A stretch of DNA of 64,000 bases from Symsagittifera roscoffensis (Eukaryota; Xenacoelomorpha; Acoela; Convolutidae). The stretch spans positions 76,175,786 to 76,239,785 of the forward strand of contig NC_087065.1 of assembly GCF_963678635.1 (NCBI RefSeq), written 5' to 3'. Of this stretch, positions 53,345 through 64,000 are shown one piece after another; within the stretch, counting starts at the first letter, position 1; each line of letters starts with the position of its first letter. Below the pieces are notes generated by a model. The model was not told the DNA's origin. It was given only the letters and a program-made list of their open reading frames with translations, and searched no databases. The position numbers were made by a program, and so were the translations under genes.

Positions 53345-54505
53345 AATTGTCTTGAATTTATAAATCAAACTAAATTTTATTTTCAAAATGCAAACATTTC
53401 TGAAAATCTGAAAATCAAAACGCAAACATTGAGCCAAAGAACGCATTTATAAACAATTATATTTGGATATGAATGAAAGAGAGTTTCAATTCATACCACA
53501 GAGATCAAATGAGGGAAATTTGAGACAGGTGAACAAATGGCATTGAAATAGACGTTCTCTTTACTTTCACTTTTTTCTGAAAAGAGCTGAAAATTAAAAA
53601 GAGCAGCTAAAAGGAAAATGCAGCTTTCTGTGGAAAATTAGGGTCCTTATTGGTAAAATTTGTTTAGAACACCTTAACTATTCAAGTGCATTTAAATGAT
53701 GGTTTTTTGAAAATTCAAACGAAACTTTTCTAAATCGATTCAGTATTTAATTTGAAATTGAACCTCAAGCTTAATGAGTCTTAGGCAAAACCAATTATTG
53801 TTCAAGAAACAAAATCGTTTCAGGGCGGATCGCAAAAAGACCCAAATAGTCATTTGGTTTTGTGCTTGGGTAAATTTAGTTCGATACGTCGAAAACGTAA
53901 CACTTGGAAATTTGATAGATTGAAAATATTCAAAATCTCAGCAGAGTTTTAGTTTTGCATCTTGTCTTCTAAAGTTGAAATTAGAAAATAACAATAGGGT
54001 GAGGTTTATGTCAGACTAAGTAGCGCTCGTGGCACCCAGACAACGGAAGCACTTTGAGAAACATTGTATCCTGCCCTATATCAATATCTATACGAGAACT
54101 AGCTAACGTCATCTCCTATCTTAATAGTTTTTGAGCTCAAATTTCCACTAAAAAAATTGGGCATTTTACGCTTCTGATATGTGTATTTAGGTAAGTTATA
54201 CATGATCGCAACTATGTTAGAAAATTTATATGCCAAAAACGCTTCAAAACTGTGGTTGACAACATGCAAACTTTTAAATTTTGGAAATTCAATTACAGCA
54301 AAATGACTAGACAAATCAAATTGAAACAAATGTTGTAATATCTGCGAGGACATTTTTCACCAAAAAGAAAATTTTGGAAAATTTTTTTCTCGCAGATAAA
54401 ATTGAATCAAACAACTACTGATACCACCGCAAACCTATGAATATTTTTACTCCGACCATTGAAAATGGGGAAATACTTTTGTCTTCGGGTGTGTTTTTGA
54501 ATTTT
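53345..54505. other. Unassigned spacer
   Basis: AT-rich, with no gene or matched repeat. The frame at 54099-54353 has no motif. Confidence 0.5.
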
Positions 54506-54640
54506 TTATTTCCATGCAAATATCCAACCAAATAATGGCAAAACTAGTTTTGGAAGCTTTCATGTCAGGATTTCTTGTCGTTAAAAATTTTTTTGAAGTG
54601 AACTAATTTTTTCGTTGTTTCATTGTTTTTTTTGTCTAAT
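54506..54640 (+). repeat. Dispersed repeat C, copy 2
   Basis: TTTATTTCCATGCAAATATC, GGCAAAACTAGTTTTGGAAG, CTTTCATGTCAGG and TTTTTTCGTTGTTTCATT parallel 16012-16230. Confidence 0.5.
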
Positions 54641-56299
54641 ATGTCTAATTTACTAAAGTTCTATGCGTTCGTATGAGTTCTTTTTTTTGCACAAGGCTCA
54701 GAACAAACAACACTAATCAAAAATCGAAAAAAGAATTGTAGTTTTTTTTTCAATGACTGATGTGGTCACAACATTTGGTGCCACTTGCACAGTAGTTGGT
54801 CTTAATCAAAAAAATTATTAAAAAAATCGATAAAATTTTTTTTAATGTTTTTTTTTTGTATTTCTCTCTATTCGCGTTAGTAGAACGAAACGTTTTGTTT
54901 CTAGGAATGTTTTTTCATTTGCTTTGTTTCATTTTGCAATAACTCTCCGATTCGATTGGTTTGCCGATCAAGAGCTGTTTATTATAGATGAATGACGCGC
55001 CATTAAAAATTGAATTGGCTAATTATTTGGAAAACTGCTGTCTCAAAGGACATCATAACTTGTAGTTAATAATAAAGTGTAAAAGTTTTGTCAAAAACTG
55101 TTACTTTGATCTTTGTATCAGGTCAGAAGAAAAATTACCTTGAGCATATAGAATTTTTTAAACTTCACCCTTGACACTTAACTAACTGGTGTTTAGACGG
55201 GGGGGGGGGGGGGGTTCACTTTTGTCAACTGTAAACTGCCAACAGTACAAGACTGAGATGTTGTTCTTTTTATTCTATTTTTGAAGAAAATAAAGTAGTT
55301 ATTTTTGCTTGATATTACATGGAAAAATTTTGGTAGCAAAAAATGGAACTATTCACGGACAAACTTGTACCACTCCCATCGTCTCGTCTGTCCTTAGTTG
55401 TGCTTTTTCTTTCCTTAGTTGTGCAACCAAAAGATTGTTTTTGAATATGAAAAAGTTGCATAGTCAGCCGCTTACTGCCGCAAAATTTTTGCAGTTTTAA
55501 AAAAATCTCAGGTTTCTTCTTTTTGTCGTTTTTTACCTAGTATAGTGGGTCAATAACTAGTAAACGGTTAGACCAACTCGGCTCAATCAAAATTCACTTT
55601 GTTTTGATTGAATCCGTAAAATCTCCCCTTAAGTGACCTAACGTAGAATTCCCTCATTTATTATTTCTGAAAAAAGATTCTTTATTAAATATGCATTTCA
55701 AACAAACACGAAACTAAAGTTGCTTTTTACATTTTTTACAGGTGCTTGCATTTTTATGCTGTTCATTTACACAAATTAATATTATAATTCAACTTTCTTT
55801 ATTAAAATGATTCAATTTTGGACCATTGTACGCTATAATGAAAGTTAGCTGAAGATAAATCCATATTTTCTCCCTAAACTTTCTCCTATATTTTCTCCCA
55901 AAATCGATTTGGGGGGGGGGGGGGGGGGGGATTGTACGGTTGATCCCTGTTTCTTTTTGAAAAATTCGTCTGAGCGGTTTTGAAAAGAATTGTTTGTTTA
56001 TAGAATGAAGGAAAGGTGGTTGCGCCGTGCCCAAATAAGGCTCCTGATTTTGCAATATTCTTAAGAAGTCACATTCGGTGAAGGAACTTTTAAAACAAAA
56101 GGTTCAGCAATAGTTTCGATTGCTTCATTATAAGTTTTACTCTTCAGCGTATGTTCGATACACCGACAAATTTAAAAACGGATTTGCGGTAGAAAATTAA
56201 TAATTGAACCGCAAAATTTTCGAAAAACAAAACGAGTAACGCAATACAAAAGCTATAGGTTTTCTTGCCAGCAAAAAGGTTATAGCAGAAAAAGAATCA
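54641..56299. other. Unassigned spacer with two long G-runs
   Basis: G homopolymers occur at about 55199-55214 and 55911-55930, the longest in the window. Frames at 55309-55500 and 55789-56055 lack motifs. Nothing else recognised. Confidence 0.5.
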
Positions 56300-56510
56300 G
56301 TTACCCGGGTTGACCTCCATAAACCAAAAATGCTAATCATACAACTCTAAGAACTAAGTCTATGAAAAAATACTAATCATACAAAATTCATACATTTTTT
56401 TTTGTTTTGGCATAAAACTTGGTGTATCGTACTAAAACAAAAAGAAAAGAACAATTTTTTGTCAGAAAAAATGCTAGCTATACAATTTCCATATGTTTTC
56501 AAGGTAATTT
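56300..56510 (-). repeat. Dispersed repeat E, copy 2
   Basis: In reverse complement it contains ATTGTATAGCTAGCATTTTT, TTTGTATGATTAGTATTTTT, GTATGATTAGCATTTTTGG and TATGGAGGTCAACCCGGG, the ordered motifs of 655-838. Confidence 0.5.
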
Positions 56511-58624
56511 ATGAATAGTCCCAATTCTTTTTTAGTTTTTTTTCATCCGCAAATCGAGTCATGTGCATGCAAAATTTAATTTTTTTTCTGTGCACAACAT
56601 AATCCTGGATACACAAAAATTGTTTTTTTTTTGTTTCTCTGGGACGGTATAATCTCTAAACAGCCTAGCAATTTTTTGAAAATTGTTTTTAATTTTAAAC
56701 AAATTGTGTTTTATCTATTAAAAACGACATTTTTTGAATAATACGCAGATAATTTAACAAGATTAATTTTATATATTTATTTGTTTTGGAGATTATAACT
56801 TTCTTAAACTTTGTTGGGCTGCGTAAAAGACTCATTTTGATATATTTTGTCAGTAACCGACCCAACAGTTATAGCGTAATTTTTTATTGCCTGAAAAAGC
56901 CAAAATTGATAGTTTTTGGAGTAACATTTTGGGCCCGAATTTTGCAAAGCAAATTACACAGTATCAATTCTGTTCAAATTTTGAGCAAGTTTTTTCTTCT
57001 TCACTTTTCACCTAAAATCAACTCAAATTGAAAAAAATGCGTTTTAAATTTCAACTTTTATGCATTTCGTTTCTTACAATTTAAATCAGCACTGTAGACG
57101 TCTGAGATCAATTAAACCGCCATATCTACAAATCATCACATCTTGAAGCCAAAATTCAGAATAACGTAAATTGCATAAAAATTACGTATTAATTGCATAA
57201 CAACAGTGAAAGTCTGTTATGTTGCGTAACAACTTTAATTTTCGGCTTTTTGGAATGGTATTCTTGTTTTCGGTAGGTCGGCCCTTCTGCTTATTGGCCG
57301 GCCGTCAACTTTACACAGGAAGTGCAAAAGTTCAAAATGGAAAAGTACGATTTGGCTTTTTGATGGCCATCCAAAATATCTTTCCTATTATCGTTGTATC
57401 GCTTATCCACAATCCCCCCTCCACGCACGCGCCTAGAAACAAAAATGTAACCCCTCCTCCATGGTAGTTTTTTTATATAATGGGGGCTATAATTAGCTGG
57501 GATGCTAAAATCGGTAAACGCCCGATATGTAAAGTTTAAACCGCAGCACAGCCTAACCACGGTTGATTTTGATTAACCATTGTTACGCTGACTTTGATCT
57601 TGTGGAAAAGTTGACTTTGGTATGGAAAAGAATCAAAAGTTAATTCCTGGAGTTAATTGCGACCTCAAATTCTAACATTAGTGCGAAGAATGGGCAGAGA
57701 TAGAAGTCAGAACTGTGCCGTAGCCGTTTGAAAATTTTGTTTCACCTTCGCTTGTAGTTTCCTTTACATAGATATATCTTTTAAAAAAGCTCTAATCGAT
57801 GAGCGGCGAGCTTACTAGGCTCCGATGTGTTATGGTTAACTCACTCTGTTTACAATCAACGTTCTTCAAGTTTTATAAACTTATCTTGGAGCCAATATTG
57901 CGTTAAATCTTATATTACGAGTAAGCTCTTCTTCCAATTTAACTCCAGCACTTCATATTTTGGTTCGAAGAAAATTAAAATCTTGGACAAGCAATTTTTC
58001 TATCGTATTTTTTTCTAAAAACTAAACTTACCTTTTTGTTGGGAATTTAGAATAATATACGAATAACAATTAGCGGTTAATCAAAATTTTTAATAATACG
58101 CTCTTAGAATGATTTACTTTAACAGCAGGATTTTGATAAAAATTTGTTACAGTGACATTTTTGAGGCAATCAAATTATCAGAAAATATCAATGTTTATAA
58201 TTAGTTATTAGTTTATTGAGCTGCATTTTCCGGCGAAATAAGTCTTAGATTCAAGACTGATAGATTTGAACAGTACAAAATTGATCCCTAATGTATACCA
58301 GGTAAGAAAAATGGAAATTTCTTTCATTTGAAGTAAGATTATTAAAATGGCCCACAAAACGAGTCTAATTTGGATATATTTCATTTCAGTCAAACTGTTC
58401 GCGGTCAATTCAGTAATAATCAAGACGTGTTTTTTTTTTGTTTTAAGATTGAAAAATTTTCAGAAAAAGTTATGCTCGACGGTTTTCAAATAAAAATCTT
58501 GAAAAAAAAAACTTAGGTTACGTTACATTTTTCCAAGTGTAGAAGCAACTTTTTTTCTAAATGTATCAATTGGAAAATAATTACAACTCTTGTTTTAAGC
58601 CTTAACAACTATTAACCTAAACAA
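56511..58624. other. Unassigned spacer
   Basis: Frames at 56786-57031, 57219-57467 (opposed by 57291-57560 minus) and 58208-58423 carry no recognisable domain. No matched repeats. Confidence 0.45.
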
Positions 58625-58800
58625 GAGATGGGATCTGAGCATGGTGGAAGACGTGGACAGACCTCGACGTCGGGGGTTCCTGGTGAGTTCCTGTGCAAAG
58701 TGAATGGACACTTGTGCAGGTGGCTTCTCCAGTCGCTTCTCAGTTCTCTCCTCTTCGCACTGGAAGTCGTCTGTGCTGTCTATCTCCACTCCACAGGTTG
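58625..58800 (-). CDS. G+C-rich island, candidate exon (strand uncertain)
   Basis: This 175-base island is clearly richer in G+C than its surroundings. On the minus strand an open frame (58595-58789) gives MEIDSTDDFQCEEERTEKRL, then EKPPAQVSIHFAQELTRNPR and RRRGLSTSSTMLRSHLLF, a balanced, phosphosite-like sequence. On the plus strand the same bases are open (MGSEHGGRRGQTSTSGVPGE) and contain a textbook donor, CTG|GTGAGT, at about 58682. I favour a coding exon, minus strand slightly over plus, but no family is recognised. Confidence 0.35.
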
Positions 58801-59033
58801 GTTTTTTGGCACTCGCATAACTTTTGCAAAAAAGGGTCTTCTGTTTGACGGCCTAAAATTGGATCATAATGCTCGAATTTGATTGGTTATATTACTTCAA
58901 GGATTCTCTGAAAAAAGATAAACTCAATTATCGATTTCAAAATTTTGCGCCGTATAACAGAAAGAACCCCAAAATGGAACAATATAGTTTTAATTCAACC
59001 GTTTTCTTGACAATAAAGACATTATCAAAATAA

Positions 59034-59101
59034 AATGGGTGAAAAAAAATTTGGTGAAAAAAAATTTGGAGAAAAAAAATTGGGGGGTGAAAAAAAAATT
59101 G
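59034..59101 (+). repeat. Microrepeat of GGTGAAAAAAAATTT type
   Basis: Four imperfect 15-17-base units (GGTGAAAAAAAATTT, GGAGAAAAAAAATT, GGGGTGAAAAAAAAATT). The frame it creates (repeated GEKKF) is not a gene. Confidence 0.75.
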
Positions 59102-59164
59102 GTCTACTTCGGAAAATTTATATGTTCTATTTACTTGCTGTAGATACATCATATATAAACCAAT

Positions 59165-59362
59165 CAGTAGCGGATTTAGGTGGAGTGGGTGGCGAACGGT
59201 TCCCCTCAAGGATAAGACCTTCTACCAACCCAAAGGGTCACCCTTTGTACTATTTTGAGACATCTATTTTGGCTGACTCACCGTACAATTATTTCAAAAG
59301 CGCTTTTGGCTCCAATATAAACTAATTTTGAGGGGGGAGCGCGTGCCAAAACAGGCGACTTT
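59165..59362 (-). mobile_element. hAT-like family A fragment
   Basis: The left end CAGTAGCGGATTTAGGTGG is a family A right terminus in reverse, followed by AACCCAAAGGGTCACCCTTT and GGCTCCAATATAAACTAATT. It breaks off at about 59362, so the other end is missing. Confidence 0.6.
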
Positions 59363-61399
59363 TTTGTGTAAGTTGTAGTATTGAGAAATACTACACAGAC
59401 AAAAGACCATTGTCTTAATTGTTTATTCTAAATTGGAGCGTGCCATTTAAATTAAATCCTCTTTTCACTAAATCAGATATTGACTGATTTACTCTTATTA
59501 GGACTATAAAATCTTGTTTTGAAAATCCACTCCTTTTTAAATACTTGTCCAATTTTTCTCATTTTTTCATGCTCAATATTTTAAAAGGGCGGCGATTATT
59601 AATACGTCCCTTTTAACTTAACTTGAAACAAACTGGATAAATATTTAGCAGTCTTGCCGGCTGCGCTGAAATTCTCCTTGCTTTGATTAAGCAGAGGTGC
59701 ACCTGCAATATGATGCATCAGAGAGAGTAATATGAATTTTTAATAAGACAAACTGAAGGCTGCGGTTTTTATCAAAGGGGACTAATAAGTTAAAGATATT
59801 TGATTTGAAAAAATCTAATAAAAACTAGTTGAAATTCCCTTATTAGAAAGGGAGAACAAAGGAGCAGGTCAAACCTGAATAATTAAAGATTGAATCAGCC
59901 GCCGGTTTATGCTTACGAGCAAAAAGACTGGCCTGAAATCTTCAGTGTTTCATTTTGCTCAGTCAGCAGCAAGTTAGATATCTTCAGTTAGACCTTTTCA
60001 AAAAATAAATAATTTTTCTTTTCTGCATTTACAGTAAAATTAAACTAGTCTTTTTTCACAAATAAAACAGAGAATAAATTCTCATTTCAAGTTCGATAAA
60101 ATTATAAAATGAGATACTCGAGATAACCCCATCTGAGGAAGTCTGGACTACAAGTACCCAAAGGACTACGGCAGGACGAAATTGACAACCAAACCAGAAG
60201 TGCCAAGTGGACAACATCAAGGCAACCCAAGAAATACTACTCAGTCATCGACCTTAGTAAAAAGATAAAATATTGATGAACAAAATAAGATTAACTCAAC
60301 CTCCCCTCATAGGTATATTTCTTTAAGCTGTTCGATTCGCTTATATAATCTAATTACCCAGTGCTCTGTGTTTAACCAACTAATTAATTCATACCTTTTC
60401 TAACTATCGTTTCTACTCTACTTTTTGTCAACAATTTGACGATTTAAGGTGAGACTTATAACTTAGGATAAAATTACTAAGCATTCAACCAGCAATGAGC
60501 GCTTAGTAAAACTGGTGCGACCGCAGCAGAGAACTACTCCTTAAGAAATTCTTTTTCCAACAAACTAGAAACAGCTTTTAAAATTAAAAAAATATATTAT
60601 TATTAGGATCTGTGAGTATTTGCCAGATTAGTTTGCAACCTCAAAAAGCCAGAGACAATGGGTATCTTTCGATAGAAACACAAATTCATTGTCTTCTACT
60701 TGACAGATATTCCTAGTAGGGTTCTTGCGAAAGCATCCCCTGCGCTAGCAGTCGCCCACGATATCCCTCCATCTCGAGGTCTGTTAGACGGCTTTCTAAC
60801 TGACATTAGCTCATGAACTTAACTATTATCTATTATTATAAAAATATATAAAATTTCTGAAAGAATCGTTCTCTGCCTAAGTCCGCTAGTAAGATATAAC
60901 CGTTTTGTCCAGTAATCCACTAAACTTTTCCCGAAACTTCAGTTTAAAGTTATCATCACTAAAATTAACGATATTCTGTATTAAACTAAAGTGCTCAAAA
61001 ACTTATTAAATATTTTCAAATATTTTTTTCGAGGGGGGTTAAGTGGTCATATGTGCGATCTAAGAGTACCCTAAATTGTATGATAAATTGAATTCTTCAA
61101 CACATTATCTCAAACCATCCCTGCTTGTTGCTATTTATTCTAATCCTTCATCATTTCTCGAGGCTTATCCTCATTTTCTCTTAAATTAATTTTAATTCTA
61201 ACCACCTTAACATAACTTAAACCTAAATCATCCATCAGTAAAACTACCAATTACTGAAACTAAGGAAGAAAATAACAAAAACCACGAAGGAAGGACCGGA
61301 TTTGGGTGTTTTTTATAAATCATTAGTTTTTTTGACACAGTTTAAATATACACCTAATTAACAATAAGATTACGCACTAAAACCAATCTTAAACGTTAA
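59363..61399. other. Spacer with less AT-rich patches
   Basis: No gene identified. 60130-60270 and 60520-60790 have more balanced composition than the surroundings and may hold decayed elements or exons. One open segment is listed separately. Confidence 0.4.
60133..60276 (+). CDS. Weak candidate exon
   Basis: A 47-codon open stretch, with no ATG and with a stop three codons upstream, reads LRKSGLQVPKGLRQDEIDNQ and ends RQPKKYYSVIDLSKKIKY. Composition is protein-like. A CTGAG at its start could be part of a splice acceptor. It could equally be a transposon fragment. No family recognised. Confidence 0.2.
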   Translation: MRKSGLQVPKGLRQDEIDNQTRSAKWTTSRQPKKYYSVIDLSKKIKY

Positions 61400-62700
61400 C
61401 CACATAACACCAAACACCAAGTTTTAGTTTCAGCACAAAAATATCAGGTTTCACAACGAAAACTAAGTTTAAAACACTGACACATCCACTTCATATTGAT
61501 AAAATAGGTTTCATTTGATAGCATAAGCACAAAAAAATTGATTTTTACCAGCCAAAATTTTTGGTTCCAGTCTAGGTTTCAGTTATAGGGTCAAACGTTT
61601 TAGTTAAAATAAGTATAGTTTTTTTGGTCAAAATTTTAAGTTTCTGTAAACGGATTCGGGTAAAACAGTACAGCAAAGGTTGAACTAGTCAAACCCAAAT
61701 TTGGATACCATAAGTCAAAAACCTGGTCTTAAATGGTACGTTTTTGTTAGTTTCAGGTTTCAGAACACAAAAATTGAGTTTTTGGTCTCAAAATTGAGCT
61801 CCGAACGCCGAATTTTGACTTTCTAGAGAAAACTAACGGTGTTAAAACCCACCAAAACAATTTTAAATTTTGTTTCCTGAGGCTGAAACGTACGTTTCAG
61901 AATTGGTGTTTTTGGTTTCAGAACCAAAAATCTTGCTTCCCAAGTGAAATTTTTGTGAAATATTGAGAGATAATAGGAATCCTTAATGCACTAACAAATT
62001 TTTGAACTCAAAAAACTTCTAGAAGGTGTTAGTTTGAGCCTTCAAACTTATAGTTTCAGGAAACTAAAATCGTAGTTTTAGGCTAAAATTTTCATCTTTT
62101 TAGCAATTTTATTGCTGGAATAGAAATATATTAGAGAGACCAACCTAAATTTTCAATCTCAAAACTCTAAAACCAAGTGGTCAAACCATAGTTTCAGTTC
62201 TAGAAATCATAGTTTCAGCCCCAAAAACTTAGGTTTCCGCAAACAAAATTTTGATTTTGAAGTTTGCAAACCTGTTCCAAATTCTAATTTACACTAGACC
62301 AGCTATCAAAAACCAACTTTTTATTTTCATGCATCGAGTTTGAGAGAGTTTAAGAGTTTTAGGTTTGAGATTTCAAAAACTAAGTTTAAGATATCAAAAG
62401 ATTCGGTTTTCTTGAATTTTTTTGCAAGATAAAGCATAAACTAGGTATACTAAAGCTTCTAGACAATTTTAAGATTAAAAAAAACTCAATTTCAGCTACC
62501 ATAGTTTCAGGTTTCAGATTATCGTTTCAGTCAATAATTTTTGTAAAAATTTTAACAAAAAAAATTAAGTAGTGAGCTAATAATAGCCCAAAAAGGCATA
62601 TAGTTATATTGTTAACCATACCAAAAGCATCAATTAATCTTATCTTGAAGAAAGTTTCAGGTTTCAGTTAAGGTTTCAGCGAATAAAAACTTGAAAAACT
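61400..62700 (+). repeat. GTTTCAG-rich region
   Basis: I count fifteen GTTTCAG motifs on the plus strand in about 1.3 kb, several doubled as AGTTTCAGGTTTCAG (near 61750, 62506 and 62655), often embedded in AAACCATAGTTTCAG- or CAAAAACTTAGGTTT-like text. No clean period is visible, so it is likely a scrambled minisatellite. No open frames. Confidence 0.55.
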
Positions 62701-62864
62701 TAGAAAAAATTTAGTTTTTTTTTCCAAAATTTTTTTTTATTCTTATTTTATTATTAATAACCTTTCTTAATATTCAATAATTCCTAGGAGGTTTTCATTA
62801 CTCTAAAACAAACTAATCAAATAGTACAACTTAGCTTAAGAAAAAGAAAACATCGAAAAAATTA

Positions 62865-63140
62865 ATGTCAACACATTTTTAAATTGACGTCAGTACAATA
62901 AATTTAAAACTCAAATTAGGAAATAAAGTCTCTAACATCATATGGTATATCACTAACACGGAAAAAGATCATATTAGTATACTAGCACAACACCCTAACG
63001 ACGATAAACACGAATTATACGTCTTTTTTCGACGATACACTCCAGAAATTGACACAATTCTTCAGCAAATAAAACTACCAAATAATATAATTTATATACC
63101 GCAAGAACAGTTAATCGCTTCACTCCCGATTGCTTTTTGA
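62865..63140 (+). pseudogene. Small unrecognised ORF family, copy a (stop at codon 6)
   Basis: From an ATG at 62865 one frame runs 91 codons to a TGA at 63138, interrupted only by a TAA at codon 6. Residues include NLKLKLGNK, IIWYITNTEKDHISIL, QHPNDDKHELYVFF and TPEIDTILQQIKLP. It aligns from its first codon with copy b (NLKLKFKNK, IIWYITNIQKDQITIL, KHPHKN, TPEITSILKKLKQP), and the TAA faces a CAA codon there. Conservation at protein level across diverged DNA indicates a real gene. I do not recognise the family. Confidence 0.6.
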
Positions 63141-63334
63141 TATCATAATATACCTAAGCACAAAACGACTTGCATTTTAATCAATTTTTTTTTAAAAAAA
63201 CACAAATTTTTCCTTAACAAAAATTAAAAACATAACAAGTTGATTCCAAATTGATTAGAAAATTTTAAATATTCTTTATATTGTTTATGATTCCCTAAAT
63301 AAATATTTATGTCCCTAAAATGCTGTAAAATGCT

Positions 63335-63487
63335 ATGACCAACTTTTATCAAGTAAATACAACAGCATTTAATTTAAAACTAAAATTTAAAAATAAATCC
63401 ACAAAAATTATTTGGTATATCACCAATATCCAAAAAGATCAAATCACAATTTTGTCCAAACACCCACACAAAAATTGTACGGACTAA
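63335..63487 (+). pseudogene. Small unrecognised ORF family, copy b, 5' part
   Basis: It starts MTNFYQVNTTAFNLKLKFKN and continues KIIWYITNIQKDQITILSKH. It keeps the reading frame for 47 codons before running into the inverted duplication, where it stops at 63485. The remaining 3' part appears at 63704-63833 in the same orientation but another frame. No signal peptide or membrane segment. Fold and function unknown. Confidence 0.6.
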
Positions 63488-63859
63488 AATAATTGTATTT
63501 AAGTTACAAGGAAGTTTGCTGGGTTCAATGAATACAAATTTTTGTTAGATAGATCAATAGTGCTATGGGGCTGCTTAAGCTTTTTTAAGATAGAAGTTAT
63601 CTCTGGGGTATCGCTGCTGGAGAGAATGGTTAATTCGTGAATATTTTTGTGTGGGTGTTTGGACAAAATTGTGATTTGATCTTTTTGGATATTGGTGATA
63701 TACCATTCTCTCCAGCAGCAATACCCCAGAGATAACTTCTATCTTAAAAAAGCTTAAGCAGCCCCATAGCACTATTGATCTATCTAACAAAAATTCGTAT
63801 TCATTGAACCCAGCAAACTTCCTTGTAACTTAAATACAATTATTTTAGTCCGTACAATT
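63473..63859. repeat. 158-bp inverted repeat (foldback duplication)
   Basis: 63473-63630 is the reverse complement of 63702-63859 with about three changes. The 71-base loop is mostly the reverse complement of 63414-63475. Together these mean that the 3' part of copy b was copied in reverse into the middle of the gene. The minus-strand frame 63575-63790 is antisense to coding sequence. Confidence 0.85.
63704..63833 (+). pseudogene. Small unrecognised ORF family, copy b, 3' part
   Basis: It reads ILSSSNTPEITSILKKLKQP and ends SLNPANFLVT before a TAA at 63831. The TPEI..IL..(I/L)K.P core matches copy a. An inverted copy of this segment lies at 63500-63630. Confidence 0.6.
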
Positions 63860-63926
63860 GATCAGTACAGAACACATCCAAACCCTTTATATATTGTTAA
63901 AAAAACATTGAGTGAATTAAACAAAG

Positions 63927-64000
63927 ATGGCAAACGTAATAGCATACCCAGATTTAGCTCTCGAAAAGTTTACCGGCATAGATCCGAATGAAGATGCAAG
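63927..64000 (+). CDS. Start of a Gypsy-type gag gene (runs off the window)
   Basis: An ATG at 63927 opens a frame reading MANVIAYPDLALEKFTGIDP and NEDA to the window end. A short N-terminus leading into an F-[TS]-G-x-[DE]-P-x-[EQ]-D-A motif is typical of gag proteins of a Gypsy lineage different from the two decayed elements here. A TATA-like CTTTATATATTG lies about 35-45 bases upstream. Only 24 codons are visible. No stop occurs, so this element may be younger than the others. Confidence 0.5.
   Translation, partial: MANVIAYPDLALEKFTGIDPNEDA

Noticed and set aside
57219-57560. Opposed frames with hydrophobic N-terminus
   Set aside because: No motif, no splice signals that fit, and both strands are open equally.
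59035-59325. 96-codon frame starting with GEKKF repeats
   Set aside because: It is produced by a microrepeat and then a hAT-like fragment.
1-64000. Bacterial or phage operon organisation
   Set aside because: No run of adjacent same-strand genes with ribosome sites. Long noncoding spans and LTR/hAT elements point to an animal genome.

Overview
The window looks like intergenic, repeat-dense nuclear DNA from an invertebrate metazoan. It is strongly A+T rich (about two thirds by eye). It has no long uninterrupted reading frames and no bacterial gene spacing. It is full of decayed transposable elements of animal type: hAT-like miniature elements, Ty3/Gypsy LTR retrotransposons and a hairpin-ended Helitron-like repeat. 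The species cannot be named from the sequence. I found no tRNA, rRNA or CRISPR array and no complete host gene. Four short segments could be host exons: 5833-6394 minus (secretory-type hydrophobic segment), 29797-30003 minus, 58625-58800 (G+C-rich island) and 60133-60276 plus.

Layout. 1-22.4 kb: AT-rich spacer with hAT-like elements at 2140-2548 (perfect 8-bp target duplication), 5376-5810, 12285-12705 and 14113-14538; a different inverted-repeat element at 13296-13664; Helitron-like repeat copies at 1243-1730 and 14926-15445; a relic Gypsy fragment at 4412-4895; and two strong hairpins (9133-9248, 20091-20167). 22.5-29 kb: a decayed Ty3/Gypsy element on the minus strand (gag, zinc knuckles, protease, reverse transcriptase, RNase H, long spacer, integrase, tail) between two LTRs. 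29-42 kb: spacer with more Helitron-like copies, an ancient tandem duplication (35.8-39.6 kb) and a four-copy satellite of 287-289 bp (40.34-41.48 kb).

42-51.3 kb: a composite locus. A second minus-strand Gypsy element of the same clade sits inside a hAT-like element, whose two halves and partly matching target duplications lie at the two edges. The 3' LTR end is tandemly triplicated with a unit of about 790 bp. 51.3-61.4 kb: spacer, another Helitron-like copy, two hAT-like copies, G homopolymers and a short GGTGAAAAAAAATTT-type repeat. 61.4-62.7 kb: a stretch with fifteen GTTTCAG motifs.

62.8-64 kb: the most unusual part. Two diverged copies of an unrecognised small reading frame of about 90-95 codons lie in tandem upstream of a third, different Gypsy-type gag that starts at 63927 and runs off the window. 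One copy has a stop at codon 6 and the other is broken by a near-perfect foldback duplication.

The autonomous retroelements are all broken: catalytic aspartates are missing and the frames are shifted. Nothing here looks like a working gene set, except possibly the gag gene entering at the right edge.
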